A stretch of DNA of 64,000 bases from Robertkochia marina. Lineage in GTDB: Bacteria; Bacteroidota; Bacteroidia; Flavobacteriales; Flavobacteriaceae. The notes under the pieces were generated by a model that was not told the DNA's origin, made no database searches, and saw nothing but the letters and a program-made list of their open reading frames with translations. Made by a program: the position numbers and the translations under genes. The stretch covers positions 225,427 through 289,426 of the forward strand of contig NZ_SSMC01000004.1 in the NCBI RefSeq assembly GCF_004799345.1, read 5' to 3'. Positions 9,439 to 20,738 of this stretch are shown piece by piece (the first letter of the stretch is position 1; every line of letters starts with the position of its first letter).

Positions 9439-9999
9439 ATGAAATCAATGAAAAAATTATTCAAAACACTGATGCTCCCTTTAGTTTTAACCGTATTGGT
9501 ACCCTTGTCTGTAAATGCTCAGCATGAAGATGCCGGGACTGAGGAGAGCGCAGCTTCTGCGACCGTAGTGGGAGTGGCTGCCAGCAATGCCGATTTTTCG
9601 ACCCTGGTAACTGCTGTACAAGCCGCTGAATTAGCGGAAACACTTAGTGGAGAAGGGCCATTTACAGTATTTGCACCTACCAATGATGCCTTTGGTAAAC
9701 TACCGGAAGGAACTGTAGAAAGTTTGGTGCAGCCGGAAAACAAAGAGCAATTAACTTCTATTTTAACCTATCATGTGGTGGCAGGAGAATATAATGCCGA
9801 AGCTGTTATCAATGCTATTAACTCTTCTGGAGGATCGTTTATGATCCAAACCGTTCAGGGAGGAGAGTTGACCGCCAGCCTGGAAGATGGGAAGGTAATT
9901 CTAACCGACGCCCAGGGTAACAGATCAACAGTGGTGATGACTGACGTGGAAGCATCAAACGGAATTATTCATGTTATTGATACCGTGGTGATGCCATAA
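9439..9999 (+). CDS. secreted fasciclin (FAS1) domain protein
   Basis: 186 residues. Signal peptide MKSMKKLFKTLMLPLVLTVLVPLSVNAQ is cleaved after about residue 28. A short low-complexity linker rich in A, E and S leads to one FAS1 domain (about 50-186). It shows the H1 box FTVFAPTNDAFGKLP, the YHVVAGEY turn and the closing NGIIHVIDTVVMP. Single-FAS1 exported proteins are common in flavobacteria and are thought to act in adhesion, but no specific role is proved. The gene is monocistronic, bounded by terminators on both sides. Confidence 0.93.
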   Translation: MKSMKKLFKTLMLPLVLTVLVPLSVNAQHEDAGTEESAASATVVGVAASNADFSTLVTAVQAAELAETLSGEGPFTVFAPTNDAFGKLPEGTVESLVQPENKEQLTSILTYHVVAGEYNAEAVINAINSSGGSFMIQTVQGGELTASLEDGKVILTDAQGNRSTVVMTDVEASNGIIHVIDTVVMP

Positions 10000-10020
10000 T
10001 TCTCAAGACATTTTAAAAAG

Positions 10021-10047
10021 AAAACCATCCGCCCGGATGGTTTTTTT
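10021..10047 (+). terminator. rho-independent terminator after the fasciclin gene
   Basis: AAAACCATCC and GGATGGTTTT form a strong hairpin with a gccc loop, ending in a T run. The T run overlaps the stop codon of the convergent small gene at 10046. Confidence 0.9.
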
Positions 10048-10276
10048 ATGCTCTGACGGCACGGTGGGGTCGCAGGCGATCTCTTACCAGCTCCAGGTGT
10101 TTGTCTGCAGCGATCAGGTAGGCCACCGCATGTGCCTCATTGATGGCTTCATGCCCGGTATCGCACTCCGTTAATTTTTCGAGCTCACAGAACTCCCGAA
10201 GATGTATTTGGTGGTGTTGAGCGGTATGGAGGCCTGATGGCCCCCTGAAATCCCAGATAAATTTAATGCGTTTCAT
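10046..10276 (-). CDS. conserved small protein of unknown function
   Basis: 76 residues, MKRIKFIWDFRGPSGLHTAQHH onward, with a HHxIHL motif and a C-terminal KHLELVRDRLRPHR. It has no signal or membrane segment. This type of short protein recurs in flavobacteria, but I know no function. The first 14 nt overlap the end of the SRPBCC gene upstream on the same strand, so the two are probably one transcription and translation unit. The conserved histidines could bind a metal, which is only a guess. Confidence 0.75.
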   Translation of the reverse strand: MKRIKFIWDFRGPSGLHTAQHHQIHLREFCELEKLTECDTGHEAINEAHAVAYLIAADKHLELVRDRLRPHRAVRA

Positions 10277-10721
10277 TGGTTACGGGTATTCCTGTTTCCA
10301 TATAGTGTTTAAAATCGAGCATATATCTTAGGCTTTGTGCCTTGAAGGCTCCCGGTCTGACCAGGCCTATAAACTTCATGAAGATACTGTTGAATTTGAA
10401 TTCTGAAACAGTGGTCCAGCGGATGCCCTTATCGGTCTTTGTAAAATAATTTTCCTGAATGTTCATGATGCCCTGGCTTTGGTAGGTCATATGAATTTCT
10501 TCCGGAAGGTTTACCTTGGTGATGGTTTCTGTCAATTCCATTTTTCGGTTGCCAAAACGGTATTTCAATATACTTGTAGTACCTTCTTTTCCAGCCCGGC
10601 CCTTAACAGGGGTAATGCTGATGAATCCTCGTTGCCAGTATTTCATATTGTCGGGATCCAGCATGATCTCCAGCACATCAATGGCCGGTTTCTCAATATC
10701 AACATGGAGTTCATACTTCAT
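10263..10721 (-). CDS. SRPBCC (START/Bet v1-like) family protein
   Basis: 152 residues from the ATG at 10721 (MKYELHVDIEKPAIDVLEIM); an upstream in-frame start at 10760 would add 13 residues that do not resemble the family. The pattern of a first strand, a short helix pair, a seven-strand sheet and a long C-terminal helix (GAFKAQSLRYMLDFKHYME) fits the lipid or small-ligand-binding SRPBCC fold. Ligand unknown. It overlaps the following small gene by 14 nt. Confidence 0.8.
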   Translation of the reverse strand: MKYELHVDIEKPAIDVLEIMLDPDNMKYWQRGFISITPVKGRAGKEGTTSILKYRFGNRKMELTETITKVNLPEEIHMTYQSQGIMNIQENYFTKTDKGIRWTTVSEFKFNSIFMKFIGLVRPGAFKAQSLRYMLDFKHYMETGIPVTNETH

Positions 10722-10812
10722 AGGTGAGGGAGATTGATTTACAGTGATTTGAATGTACAAAAAAATCGAGCCTGCTCATTTACAGAAGCGTTATTTTAGG
10801 TGAAAGGTTCAC

Positions 10813-10842
10813 TTGTATTGTTTACCTTAATTGTTATTTTTG
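10813..10842 (+). promoter_or_regulatory. promoter of the periplasmic foldase operon
   Basis: TTG (10813-10815), 19 nt spacer, TATTTTTG (10835-10842): an exact match to the Bacteroidota promoter form. Transcription would begin near 10850, just before the ATG at 10861. This rules out the in-frame TTG at 10831 as the start. Confidence 0.75.
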
Positions 10843-10860
10843 CCCGGATACACCTCTACT

Positions 10861-11730
10861 ATGAAAACATATCGGAAATACAGCATTGGTTTTTCCTTTT
10901 TCCTGGGATTGTCGCTAATCACAGGGTGCACTTATATGAATTCTGCCGAGGCAGAGGGTGCGGTGGCCCGCGTGGGAGAGAACTATTTGCTTGAAGATGA
11001 GGTGAACAACTCTTTGGGGAATGGCCTCACGGCGGAAGACAGTGCTATAGTTTCGGCAAATTACATCAACGAATGGGCAAAAGATCAGTTGTTGTTCGAA
11101 CGCGCCCGTATCAATATCTCTGAAGAAAAGCAACAGGAATTTGAGCAACTGGTATCAAAATACCGGGCCGATCTCTATATCAATGCCTATAAAGAAGCCC
11201 TGGTGAATCAGAGTATGGATACGGTAGTTGGACCCGGGGAGCTTGAAGAATACTATGAGAATAACAAGCAGAACTTTCGTTTGAACGAAGACCTTTTGAG
11301 GTTGCGATATATCAGTTTACCGAAAGACTTTACCGGTCTTGAGGAGATCCGTGAGGCCTTCAGGAGGTTTGAGGAGGAAGATGTTAACAGATTGCGCGAA
11401 ACCGCCCTGAAGTTTAAGTTTTATTCCTTAAATGACTCCTCGTGGGTAAGAACGGCAGAGGTGGTTAAAAAGATCCCGATGATCACTCCTGAGAACAAGG
11501 ATCAATATTTAAAAAAATCACAATTCTTTGAGCTTTCCGATTCTTTAGGGGTATATTTGGTCACCGTGAAAGAGGTGTTAAAGCGTACAGAAACACCACC
11601 TTTAGACTATGTTGAACCCGCCATTAAGAAGATTCTGCTGAACAAACGAAAACTCGAATATATCCGTAAGCTGGAGCAGGAGCTTTTGGAGGAGGCAACA
11701 CGTGATAACGAATTTGAACTATTAAAATAA
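10861..11730 (+). CDS. SurA/PpiC-like periplasmic foldase lipoprotein
   Basis: 289 residues. MKTYRKYSIGFSFFLGLSLITGC is a lipoprotein signal with Cys at about 23. The helical segment that follows (ARVGENYLLEDEVNN...) resembles the SurA N-terminal chaperone domain, and the C-terminal part (YISLPKDFTG... YLVTVKEVLKR) a degenerate parvulin region. A prolyl isomerase activity is doubtful. It is likely an envelope chaperone for outer-membrane proteins. The gene is followed 51 nt later by a fuller SurA-like gene and then a MoxR ATPase, an arrangement frequent in Bacteroidota. Confidence 0.8.
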   Translation: MKTYRKYSIGFSFFLGLSLITGCTYMNSAEAEGAVARVGENYLLEDEVNNSLGNGLTAEDSAIVSANYINEWAKDQLLFERARINISEEKQQEFEQLVSKYRADLYINAYKEALVNQSMDTVVGPGELEEYYENNKQNFRLNEDLLRLRYISLPKDFTGLEEIREAFRRFEEEDVNRLRETALKFKFYSLNDSSWVRTAEVVKKIPMITPENKDQYLKKSQFFELSDSLGVYLVTVKEVLKRTETPPLDYVEPAIKKILLNKRKLEYIRKLEQELLEEATRDNEFELLK

Positions 11731-11781
11731 TGATGTTGTAACCCTGCCTTGAAACAGGGTTTACAGCGTGAATAATAACCT

Positions 11782-13206
11782 ATGAAAAGAACAATTATTG
11801 CTACCGGTTTGGCCCTTTTGGTAAACGCTTTTACGTATGCCCAGGAGTCTGATTCTTTGGCCATGGCCGGAGACTATCAGGGAATGACAGCAGATGCTGA
11901 TACCGTTCAGGTGAAGAAGGAACGAAAAAAGATCGATGGTGTAGCGGCAGTAGTGGGTGATTTTGTGATCCTGGAGTCTGATATCGAGAAGCAGTATATC
12001 GATATGGAATTACAGGGGGTAGATGTAAACAGTATTTCCCGTTGTGAAGTTTTAGGAAACCAGATGGAGAACAAGCTGTATACCCACCAGGCTATACAGG
12101 ATAGTGTGGTTGTTGAAGATGGGGAGGTATACTCTTATGTAGACAACCAAATGTCGCAGCTTACCGGGCAGTTGGGAAGCATGGAAAAGGTGTTGAAATT
12201 CTATAACAAGGATTCAGAAAAGGATCTGCGCGATGAGCTTTTTGAGATCATCAAGAATGCCCAGCTTTCCATGAGAATGCAGGGTAAGGTAGTAGAAGAG
12301 GTAGAGATCACTCCTGAGGAGGTTCGCGAGTGGTATGATGCCCTTCCTGAAGATGACCGTCCTTATTTTGGTGATGAGGTTGAGATCGCACAGATCGTTA
12401 AGCAGCCGGAACCATCAGAAGCAGAGGTGCAAAAGGTCATTGATCGTTTGAAGAATATTAAAAGAGATGTTGAGGAGAATGGCTCGAGCTTTGCTATTAA
12501 GCAAACCTTGTACTCAGAAGATCCCGGGAAGGTACAGAACGGCGGGGTATACTCCATCAAAAAAAGTTCTCCCTTCGTGCAAGAATTTAAAGACGTAGCC
12601 TTCAGCTTGAAACCGGGACAGATCTCCAAACCGTTTAAAACCCAGTTCGGATATCACATTATCTACCTGGAGAAGGTAAGAGGGCAGGAGCGCGATGTAC
12701 GTCACATTCTGTTGATCCCTGAGGTATCTGATGAAGACCTGAGAGAAGCACGTGAAGAATTGGAGAAGATCCGGGAAAAGATCATCCAGGGCGAGTTCAC
12801 TTTTGAACAAGCAGCTCAGAATTTCTCTGACCAGAAGGAAACGAAATTTGACGGAGGAGTTTTGAGAAACCCTCAGGATATGAGTACCCGATTTGAACTG
12901 ACTAAAATGGATCCTGTGCTATACAGCCAGGTGAGTCCGCTGGAAGGGAATACCATTTCTATGCCTATCCTCGGGGAAACAGAAACAGGGGGGTCTTACT
13001 ACAAGATCATTAAGGTCAACCAGCGTTTCAAAGCCCACCAGGCTGATTATATTCAGGACTACGTAAAGATCAAGGAGCTGGCTTTAAAAGAAAAGCAATT
13101 GAACCAGATCAAAGAATGGATGGACGAAAAGATAAAAGATACGTATATTAGTATTAGTCCTTCCTACCAGGGCTGTAATTTTAGCAATAACTGGTTGAAA
13201 AAGTAA
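11782..13206 (+). CDS. SurA-like peptidyl-prolyl isomerase, periplasmic
   Basis: 474 residues with a signal peptide ending at NAFTYAQ (about 21). After a SurA-type N-terminal helical domain (DGVAAVVGDFVILESDIEKQ, about 52-175), two parvulin-type domains follow. The first (about 192-300) has the QIV, YSEDPGKVQNGGVY and FGYHIIYLEKV hallmarks. The second (about 303-425, VRHILLIPEVSDED, DGGVLRNP) is more diverged. It probably escorts outer-membrane proteins through the periplasm. It sits between the foldase lipoprotein and the MoxR ATPase, with only 6 nt to the latter. Confidence 0.9.
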   Translation: MKRTIIATGLALLVNAFTYAQESDSLAMAGDYQGMTADADTVQVKKERKKIDGVAAVVGDFVILESDIEKQYIDMELQGVDVNSISRCEVLGNQMENKLYTHQAIQDSVVVEDGEVYSYVDNQMSQLTGQLGSMEKVLKFYNKDSEKDLRDELFEIIKNAQLSMRMQGKVVEEVEITPEEVREWYDALPEDDRPYFGDEVEIAQIVKQPEPSEAEVQKVIDRLKNIKRDVEENGSSFAIKQTLYSEDPGKVQNGGVYSIKKSSPFVQEFKDVAFSLKPGQISKPFKTQFGYHIIYLEKVRGQERDVRHILLIPEVSDEDLREAREELEKIREKIIQGEFTFEQAAQNFSDQKETKFDGGVLRNPQDMSTRFELTKMDPVLYSQVSPLEGNTISMPILGETETGGSYYKIIKVNQRFKAHQADYIQDYVKIKELALKEKQLNQIKEWMDEKIKDTYISISPSYQGCNFSNNWLKK

Positions 13207-13212
13207 TTCCCT

Positions 13213-14166
13213 ATGTCAGACGTAATAGCTGCTCAGCATCTTGTAGAGAAACACCAGGCTCTTAAGAAAGAGATCGCCCGTGTTATAATCGGGCAGGAAA
13301 AGGTGATCGACGAGATCCTGCTGGCTATTTACTCCGGAGGTCACGCCCTTTTGATAGGGGTACCCGGACTGGCAAAAACCCTGATGGTCAATACCATCGC
13401 CAAGGCCCTGGGCCTTGAGTTCAAACGTATACAATTTACACCCGATCTGATGCCCAGTGATATTCTGGGTAGTGAGATTCTGGATCGGGACCGGCAATTC
13501 AAATTTATCAAAGGGCCGGTGTTTGCCAATATCATTCTGGCAGATGAGATCAACCGAACCCCTCCCAAGACCCAATCGGCCCTGCTGGAAGCCATGCAGG
13601 AAAGAGCAGTAACGGTAGCGGGTGAGCATTATAAGCTAGACCTCCCGTACTTCGTTCTGGCCACCCAGAATCCCATTGAGCAGGAAGGTACCTATCCGCT
13701 TCCTGAAGCCCAGCTTGACAGGTTTATGTTCGCCATAGAGCTTGATTACCCATCGTACGAAGAGGAGGTAGCCGTGGTAAAGGCCACCACTGCCGATAAG
13801 GAATACAGGATAAACCCGTTATTTAAGGCCAATGAGATCGTTGAGATTCAACATCTGGTGCGGAGAATACCTGTGTCTGATAATGTGGTGGAATACGCAG
13901 TGGGGCTGGTAGGAAAAACACGACCCAACAGCGATAAGGCTCCTGAGATGGTCAGTACCTATGTTGATTGGGGAGCCGGACCAAGAGCTTCTCAGAATCT
14001 GATTCTTGCTGCCAAGGCTATGGCCCTGATCAAAGGGAAATACGCTCCCGATATTGCCGAAGTAAAAGAGGTGGCCCTGGGAATTCTAAGACACCGGGTG
14101 CTGAAAAACTACAAAGCTGAGGCCGAAGGTATTTCTGTAGAGCAGATCATCAATTCACTTCTTTGA
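13213..14166 (+). CDS. MoxR family AAA+ ATPase
   Basis: 317 residues. Walker A is GVPGLAKT (about 43-50), Walker B is ILADEINR (about 110), and the sensor-type segment FVLATQNPIEQEGTYPLPEAQLDRF is diagnostic of MoxR proteins. The C-terminal lid is complete. MoxR ATPases act as chaperones that help VWA-domain proteins or cofactor-dependent enzymes mature. No VWA or DUF58 gene lies beside it here, unlike many MoxR loci. It is instead the third gene after two SurA-like foldases, so an envelope-assembly link is possible. Confidence 0.95.
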   Translation: MSDVIAAQHLVEKHQALKKEIARVIIGQEKVIDEILLAIYSGGHALLIGVPGLAKTLMVNTIAKALGLEFKRIQFTPDLMPSDILGSEILDRDRQFKFIKGPVFANIILADEINRTPPKTQSALLEAMQERAVTVAGEHYKLDLPYFVLATQNPIEQEGTYPLPEAQLDRFMFAIELDYPSYEEEVAVVKATTADKEYRINPLFKANEIVEIQHLVRRIPVSDNVVEYAVGLVGKTRPNSDKAPEMVSTYVDWGAGPRASQNLILAAKAMALIKGKYAPDIAEVKEVALGILRHRVLKNYKAEAEGISVEQIINSLL

Positions 14167-14346
14167 TTATAAGGCCCGATTTTTAAGAATATATTATTTC
14201 TGCCTTCTAAAAATTATCAAGTTTTAAACTATCGGAATAAAACTACAAGGTTTCTTGAAGTTTGTTCAATGTTATCTCGAATACTTTAAATATCCTTCTG
14301 TTTTTTGTATTTTCGCAACACTTGAAAAATAATTAAAATACAGAAT

Positions 14347-16617
14347 ATGGCATTTGATATTGATATGATCAAGAAGGTGTATGCTTCTATGCCGGAACGT
14401 GTTGATAAAGCACGTAAGCTTACAGGGAAGCCGCTGACCTTATCAGAAAAGATACTCTACACCCACCTCTGGGATGGTACGCCGGAGAAGGTATACCAGA
14501 GAGGAAAGGATTACGTGGAATTTTCTCCGGACAGGATCGCCTGTCAGGATGCGACGGCTCAGATGGCCTTATTGCAGTTTATGCATGCCGGAAAGCCTAA
14601 AGTGGCAGTACCTACTACCGTACACTGTGATCACCTGATCCAGGCAAAAGTTGGAGCCGATGCAGATTTGAAGCGTGCCAACGAGACCAGTAATGAGGTG
14701 TTTGATTTTCTGGAATCAGTATCAAATAAATATGGCATTGGTTTCTGGAAACCGGGTGCAGGGATTATTCACCAGGTAGTTTTGGAAAACTATGCATTTC
14801 CCGGAGGGATGATGATCGGTACCGATTCTCATACCGTAAACGCCGGTGGACTCGGAATGGTAGCCATTGGAGTTGGTGGTGCTGATGCGGTAGACGTAAT
14901 GGCAGGGATGCCATGGGAGCTGAAGTTTCCGAAACTGATCGGGGTAAAACTAACCGGAAAGCTTTCCGGATGGACCGCTCCAAAAGACGTGATCCTGAAA
15001 GTTGCCGGTATTCTTACCGTTAAAGGTGGTACAGGTGCTATCGTTGAATATTTCGGAGAAGGTGCTACCTCTATGTCTTGTACCGGAAAAGGAACCATCT
15101 GTAACATGGGAGCTGAGGTAGGTGCTACTACTTCTACCTTTGGTTATGATGAGTCTATGGACCGTTACCTGCGCTCAACAGGAAGAGCTGATGTGGCAGA
15201 TGCTGCTAATGAAGTAAAAGATTACCTGACCGCAGACCCTGAGGTGTATGCTAATCCTGAGCAGTATTTTGACCAGGTGATAGAGATCAACCTCGATGAG
15301 CTGGAGCCACACCTGAACGGGCCTTTTACTCCGGACCTTGCTACCCCTATTTCTAAAATGGGAGAGGCCGCCAAAGAGAATGACTGGCCATTAAAAGTTG
15401 AGTACGGACTTATTGGATCTTGTACCAACTCTTCTTATGAAGATATTTCAAGAGCAGCTTCCCTGGCCAAGCAGGTAGCCGACAAAAAGCTGAAAACGAA
15501 ATCGAACTTTACGATCACACCCGGCTCAGAGCAGGTAAGATATACCATTGAAAGAGATGGGTTTATTGATACCTTCAACAATATCGGGGCCACGGTATTT
15601 GCCAATGCGTGTGGGCCATGTATCGGAATGTGGGATCGTTATGGGGGTGATGCTTCAGAGCAGGACAGAAACACCATCGTTCACTCATTCAACCGTAACT
15701 TTGCAAAGCGTGCCGACGGAAACCCTAATACCCTTGCTTTTGTAGGGTCTCCGGAGCTGGTAACCGCCATCGCAATTTCCGGTCGACTTGACTTTAACCC
15801 GATAACCGACACCCTTATCAATGAAGATGGAGAAGAGGTGAAGCTTGATGAGCCAAGAGGGTATGAATTGCCGCCGGAAGGATTTGCTGTAGAAGATGCC
15901 GGGTATATTGCCCCTGCAGAAGATGGCAGCGGAGTACAGGTAGTTGTTTCAGAAGAATCTGAAAGACTTCAATTGCTGGCGCCGTTCAAGCCCTGGGATG
16001 GTAAGAATATTACCGGAGCTAAATTATTGATCAAAGCAGAAGGAAAGTGTACCACTGACCATATCTCTATGGCAGGACCATGGTTGCGTTTCCGCGGACA
16101 CCTGGATAACATCGCGAATAACACCCTGATCGGAGCAGTAAATGCATTTAACGGGAAGACAAACTTTGTTAAGAATCAACTTACCGGAGAGTATGGCGGG
16201 GTTCCGGATACACAGCGTGTTTACAAGGAAAAAGGAATTCCAACCATCGTAGTGGGAGACCATAACTACGGGGAAGGTTCTTCAAGAGAGCACGCTGCCA
16301 TGCAGCCACGTCACCTGGGCGTACGCGCTGTATTGGTGAAGTCTTTTGCACGTATTCACGAGACGAACCTGAAAAAGCAGGGAATGCTTGCGTTGACCTT
16401 CGATAACGAAAATGATTACGATAAGATACAGGAAGATGATACTATTAACTTCATCGATCTGGAATCTTTCGCACCCGATACTCCGCTAACCCTGGAGTTG
16501 GTTCACGCTGATGGATCAACAGATACCATCAAAGTAAACCATACCTATAATGACGGGCAGATCGCCTGGTTCAAGGCCGGTTCGGCGCTGAACCTGATCA
16601 AGGCTCAGAATGCTTAA
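14347..16617 (+). CDS. aconitate hydratase
   Basis: 756 residues, a normal length for the mitochondrial-type bacterial aconitase. It isomerises citrate and isocitrate in the citric acid cycle using a 4Fe-4S cluster. Cluster and active-site segments are visible: [25 protein letters not shown] (first Cys ligand), and [12 protein letters not shown] (other two). The C-terminal swivel domain includes the [17 protein letters not shown] loop. The gene has its own region upstream (an imperfect -7 at 14308-14315, TATTTTCG) and a strong terminator downstream. Confidence 0.97.
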   Translation: MAFDIDMIKKVYASMPERVDKARKLTGKPLTLSEKILYTHLWDGTPEKVYQRGKDYVEFSPDRIACQDATAQMALLQFMHAGKPKVAVPTTVHCDHLIQAKVGADADLKRANETSNEVFDFLESVSNKYGIGFWKPGAGIIHQVVLENYAFPGGMMIGTDSHTVNAGGLGMVAIGVGGADAVDVMAGMPWELKFPKLIGVKLTGKLSGWTAPKDVILKVAGILTVKGGTGAIVEYFGEGATSMSCTGKGTICNMGAEVGATTSTFGYDESMDRYLRSTGRADVADAANEVKDYLTADPEVYANPEQYFDQVIEINLDELEPHLNGPFTPDLATPISKMGEAAKENDWPLKVEYGLIGSCTNSSYEDISRAASLAKQVADKKLKTKSNFTITPGSEQVRYTIERDGFIDTFNNIGATVFANACGPCIGMWDRYGGDASEQDRNTIVHSFNRNFAKRADGNPNTLAFVGSPELVTAIAISGRLDFNPITDTLINEDGEEVKLDEPRGYELPPEGFAVEDAGYIAPAEDGSGVQVVVSEESERLQLLAPFKPWDGKNITGAKLLIKAEGKCTTDHISMAGPWLRFRGHLDNIANNTLIGAVNAFNGKTNFVKNQLTGEYGGVPDTQRVYKEKGIPTIVVGDHNYGEGSSREHAAMQPRHLGVRAVLVKSFARIHETNLKKQGMLALTFDNENDYDKIQEDDTINFIDLESFAPDTPLTLELVHADGSTDTIKVNHTYNDGQIAWFKAGSALNLIKAQNA

Positions 16618-16642
16618 TGGTATTCGGAATAGATAAATTCTT

Positions 16643-16673
16643 AAAAAGCCTCTTCTGCAGAAGAGGCTTTTTT
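16643..16673 (+). terminator. rho-independent terminator after aconitase
   Basis: AAAGCCTCTTCTGCAGAAGAGGCTTT is almost a perfect palindrome, followed by T residues, 26 nt after the stop. Confidence 0.92.
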
Positions 16674-16679
16674 TATGGA

Positions 16680-17300
16680 ATAACTCTCGTTTCCTAACCT
16701 GTACTCCTATGCTCGATTGCTCCCCTTCCTACGGCAGGCAATTTTACTTCTTAATTAAAGCTCCGCGAAGTCTGTGACTTTGTGGAACTATTGTTCTGGT
16801 CTCCTGACCAGGGTCAATCTGATTTTACAGGTCAGGAGGCATGACTTTCAGAGTAGCTAATTCCGGGTATTCATAATACTCCGAAGTCGCAGACTTCGGA
16901 GAGCATTAGGTACATCATCCTCCTCCACAAGGGATCAAATTTCATAACCTGCCGCTGACGCAATGCTTAAATAGAATCAGACGTGAAGGAATAGACTACC
17001 CCTTCCGGTTGTACCTTCGGTACATCCACCTTCCCCTGAGAGGGAGGGCCGAGCGTTTAAAAAAAACAGCCAGCGGCTGTTTTTAGCGAAGGAGCCAGAT
17101 GGCGCGCTGGAGTTTTGCAGAGCAAAACCGGATGGGGTCGTTTTATTTTACCATGAAAGCCATGTGAATCGTCATCCCACTTCACAAGAAATTAAATTTC
17201 AAACACCCTGTCTGCCGAAAGGCAGGCTCGAAAGGACACTTCCTGGAGAGACCTCCACCTTAAGGAGAAGTTAAGGCTTCTGATGAGAACATATAAAAGT
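16680..17300. repeat. gene-free 620-nt stretch made of small hairpins and a modular repeat
   Basis: No credible coding frame. Contents in order: CTCCTGACC/GGTCAGGAG inverted repeat (16801-16838); TCCGAAGTC-gca-GACTTCGGA perfect hairpin (16880-16900); TGTACC-ttc-GGTACA (17010-17024); the modular repeat at 17002-17140; and CTGCC-gaaa-GGCAG (17212-17225). The material looks like decayed or stacked copies of repeat elements. Confidence 0.7.
17002..17140 (+). repeat. dispersed modular hairpin repeat, family 1, copy A
   Basis: Constant blocks GAGCGTTTAAAA and TTTTAGCGAAGGAGCC flank a perfect 10-bp stem (AAAAACAGCC-agc-GGCTGTTTTT, 17062-17084). Upstream is a second module (hairpin TGTACC-ttc-GGTACA followed by TCCACC). 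Downstream is a third hairpin (GTTTTGC-aga-GCAAAAC) before CGGATGGGG. Other copies lie at 26471-26580 and 63756-63870 with different stem sequences. Confidence 0.75.
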
Positions 17301-17301
17301 G

Positions 17302-17309
17302 TATTTTCG
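17302..17309 (+). promoter_or_regulatory. possible -7 element for the TlpA-crtA pair
   Basis: TATTTTCG differs from TAnnTTTG by one base and lies 22 nt before the ATG at 17332. No clear upstream TTG at the usual spacing. Confidence 0.3.
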
Positions 17310-17331
17310 CTGTGCGGATAATTAATTTTTC

Positions 17332-17898
17332 ATGAAGAAACTTGACAGGAAACAAATTTCCAACCTTCTGTTCTTAGTGGTAATGGGTGTGTTATTATTT
17401 ACTCCCCTGGGCACCCCGGTTAAGGTGTTTATTCACCGGTTGATAGCATTCTCACCTTCGGTTGAATCTGTGGAGGAAACAGAGCGATTGTCTGATTATG
17501 AATGGATCCTGGAAGACATGTCGGGACAAAGAGCCTATTTTGGTGATATGAAGGGACAGGTCGTCGTGATCAATTTCTGGGCCACCTGGTGTCCTCCCTG
17601 TATTGCAGAAATGCCATCTTTACAGGAATTATATACTGAATACGGCGACAGGGCGACCTTTATGTTCGTAAGCCAGGAGGATAAGGCAACCATCAAAAAG
17701 TTTTTGGTAAAACGAGGTTTTGACCTTCCGGTATATAATCCGTTGAGTAAGATCCCGGAGAAATTATATTCGCAAAGTGTGCCGGCTACCTACATCATAG
17801 ACCGCGATGGAGGTATAAGGGTATCAAAGGTTGGGGTAGCCGACTGGAATTCCGACACGGTGCGCTCGCTCCTGGATGATCTTATTAATGCCCGGTAA
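17332..17898 (+). CDS. TlpA-like thioredoxin-fold protein, membrane anchored
   Basis: 188 residues. An N-terminal hydrophobic segment (LLFLVVMGVLLFTPLG, about 12-27) anchors or exports the protein. The TlpA/ResA-type domain then carries the redox motif WCPPC (Cys 87 and 90) in VVINFWATWCPPCIAEMPSL and the cis-proline region VPATYIIDRDGG. It probably reduces disulfides in periplasmic proteins. The stop is 5 nt before the CrtA-like gene, so the pair is co-transcribed; any functional link to carotenoid chemistry is only inferred. Confidence 0.92.
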   Translation: MKKLDRKQISNLLFLVVMGVLLFTPLGTPVKVFIHRLIAFSPSVESVEETERLSDYEWILEDMSGQRAYFGDMKGQVVVINFWATWCPPCIAEMPSLQELYTEYGDRATFMFVSQEDKATIKKFLVKRGFDLPVYNPLSKIPEKLYSQSVPATYIIDRDGGIRVSKVGVADWNSDTVRSLLDDLINAR

Positions 17899-17903
17899 AT
17901 TTT

Positions 17904-18599
17904 ATGAACCAGATCTCCACATTAACCATTTTCAGGTACTCGGGCTACAAGCAACGGTTGTGGGCATTCTGGATGATGCAATTTGCACATAAACACCTGA
18001 AAAAGGTTTCCGGATGTGAGTTCTATAAACTCATGGGAAGTGGTCGGGAAGGATTTGATCCGAGGCCCGACTGGTCTACCTATGCCTTGCTCCAGGTTTG
18101 GGAGGAGGAGGCAGCGGCAGATGCCTTTTTTGAAAAAGCTTCGCTGGTAAAACGATACCGGGAGAAGACAGATGAAATGGCAATTATTTATCTCAAAAGT
18201 ATAAAGTCTCATGGCTCCTGGTCAGGAGGGAATCCCTTTCGCAAACACCCTGATCCGGATCCTCAAAATTCAATGGTGGCCGTTATTACCAGGGCAACGA
18301 TCAAGAAGAAATTCCTGCGCAGGTTCTGGAGGTATGTGCCCCGATCGCAACAACCGCTTCAGGATGCCGGTGGATTACTGTATACCAAGGGCATTGGTGA
18401 ATGGCCGGTAACACAAATGGCTACCTTTAGTATTTGGGAGTCTGAAGACGACCTGAAGAACTTTGCCTATCATAGTGAGGAGCATCGAAAAGCCATTCAG
18501 TACACCCGCGAGTTTGGATGGTATCGAGAAGAGCTCTTCTCCCGTTTTCAACCCTATCGCTTTGAAGGCAGCCTGAATGGTCAAACTTTTGAATTTTAA
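17904..18599 (+). CDS. CrtA-like (spheroidene monooxygenase family) protein
   Basis: 231 residues, soluble, no signal peptide. It has two ferredoxin-like halves, each with a short strand-helix pattern (TIFRYSGYKQRLWAFWMMQFAH... ; MVAVITRATIKKKFLRRFWRYVP...). The segments GLLYTKGIGEWPVTQMATFSIWES and HSEEHRKAI follow the spheroidene monooxygenase (CrtA) pattern. In purple bacteria CrtA oxidises C2 of acyclic carotenoids, and flavobacterial relatives have been linked to C2' hydroxylation of myxol-type carotenoids. It lies tail to tail with the carotenoid operon (10 nt between stops), which strongly supports a role on the psi end of the pigment. The exact reaction is inferred. Confidence 0.8.
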   Translation: MNQISTLTIFRYSGYKQRLWAFWMMQFAHKHLKKVSGCEFYKLMGSGREGFDPRPDWSTYALLQVWEEEAAADAFFEKASLVKRYREKTDEMAIIYLKSIKSHGSWSGGNPFRKHPDPDPQNSMVAVITRATIKKKFLRRFWRYVPRSQQPLQDAGGLLYTKGIGEWPVTQMATFSIWESEDDLKNFAYHSEEHRKAIQYTREFGWYREELFSRFQPYRFEGSLNGQTFEF

Positions 18600-18609
18600 A
18601 AAGCTTTTT

Positions 18610-20738
<2,129 letters not shown>

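Noticed and set aside
10831..10860. Longer start for the foldase lipoprotein at a TTG
   Set aside because: It overlaps the promoter -7 element; the ATG at 10861 gives a clean lipoprotein signal.
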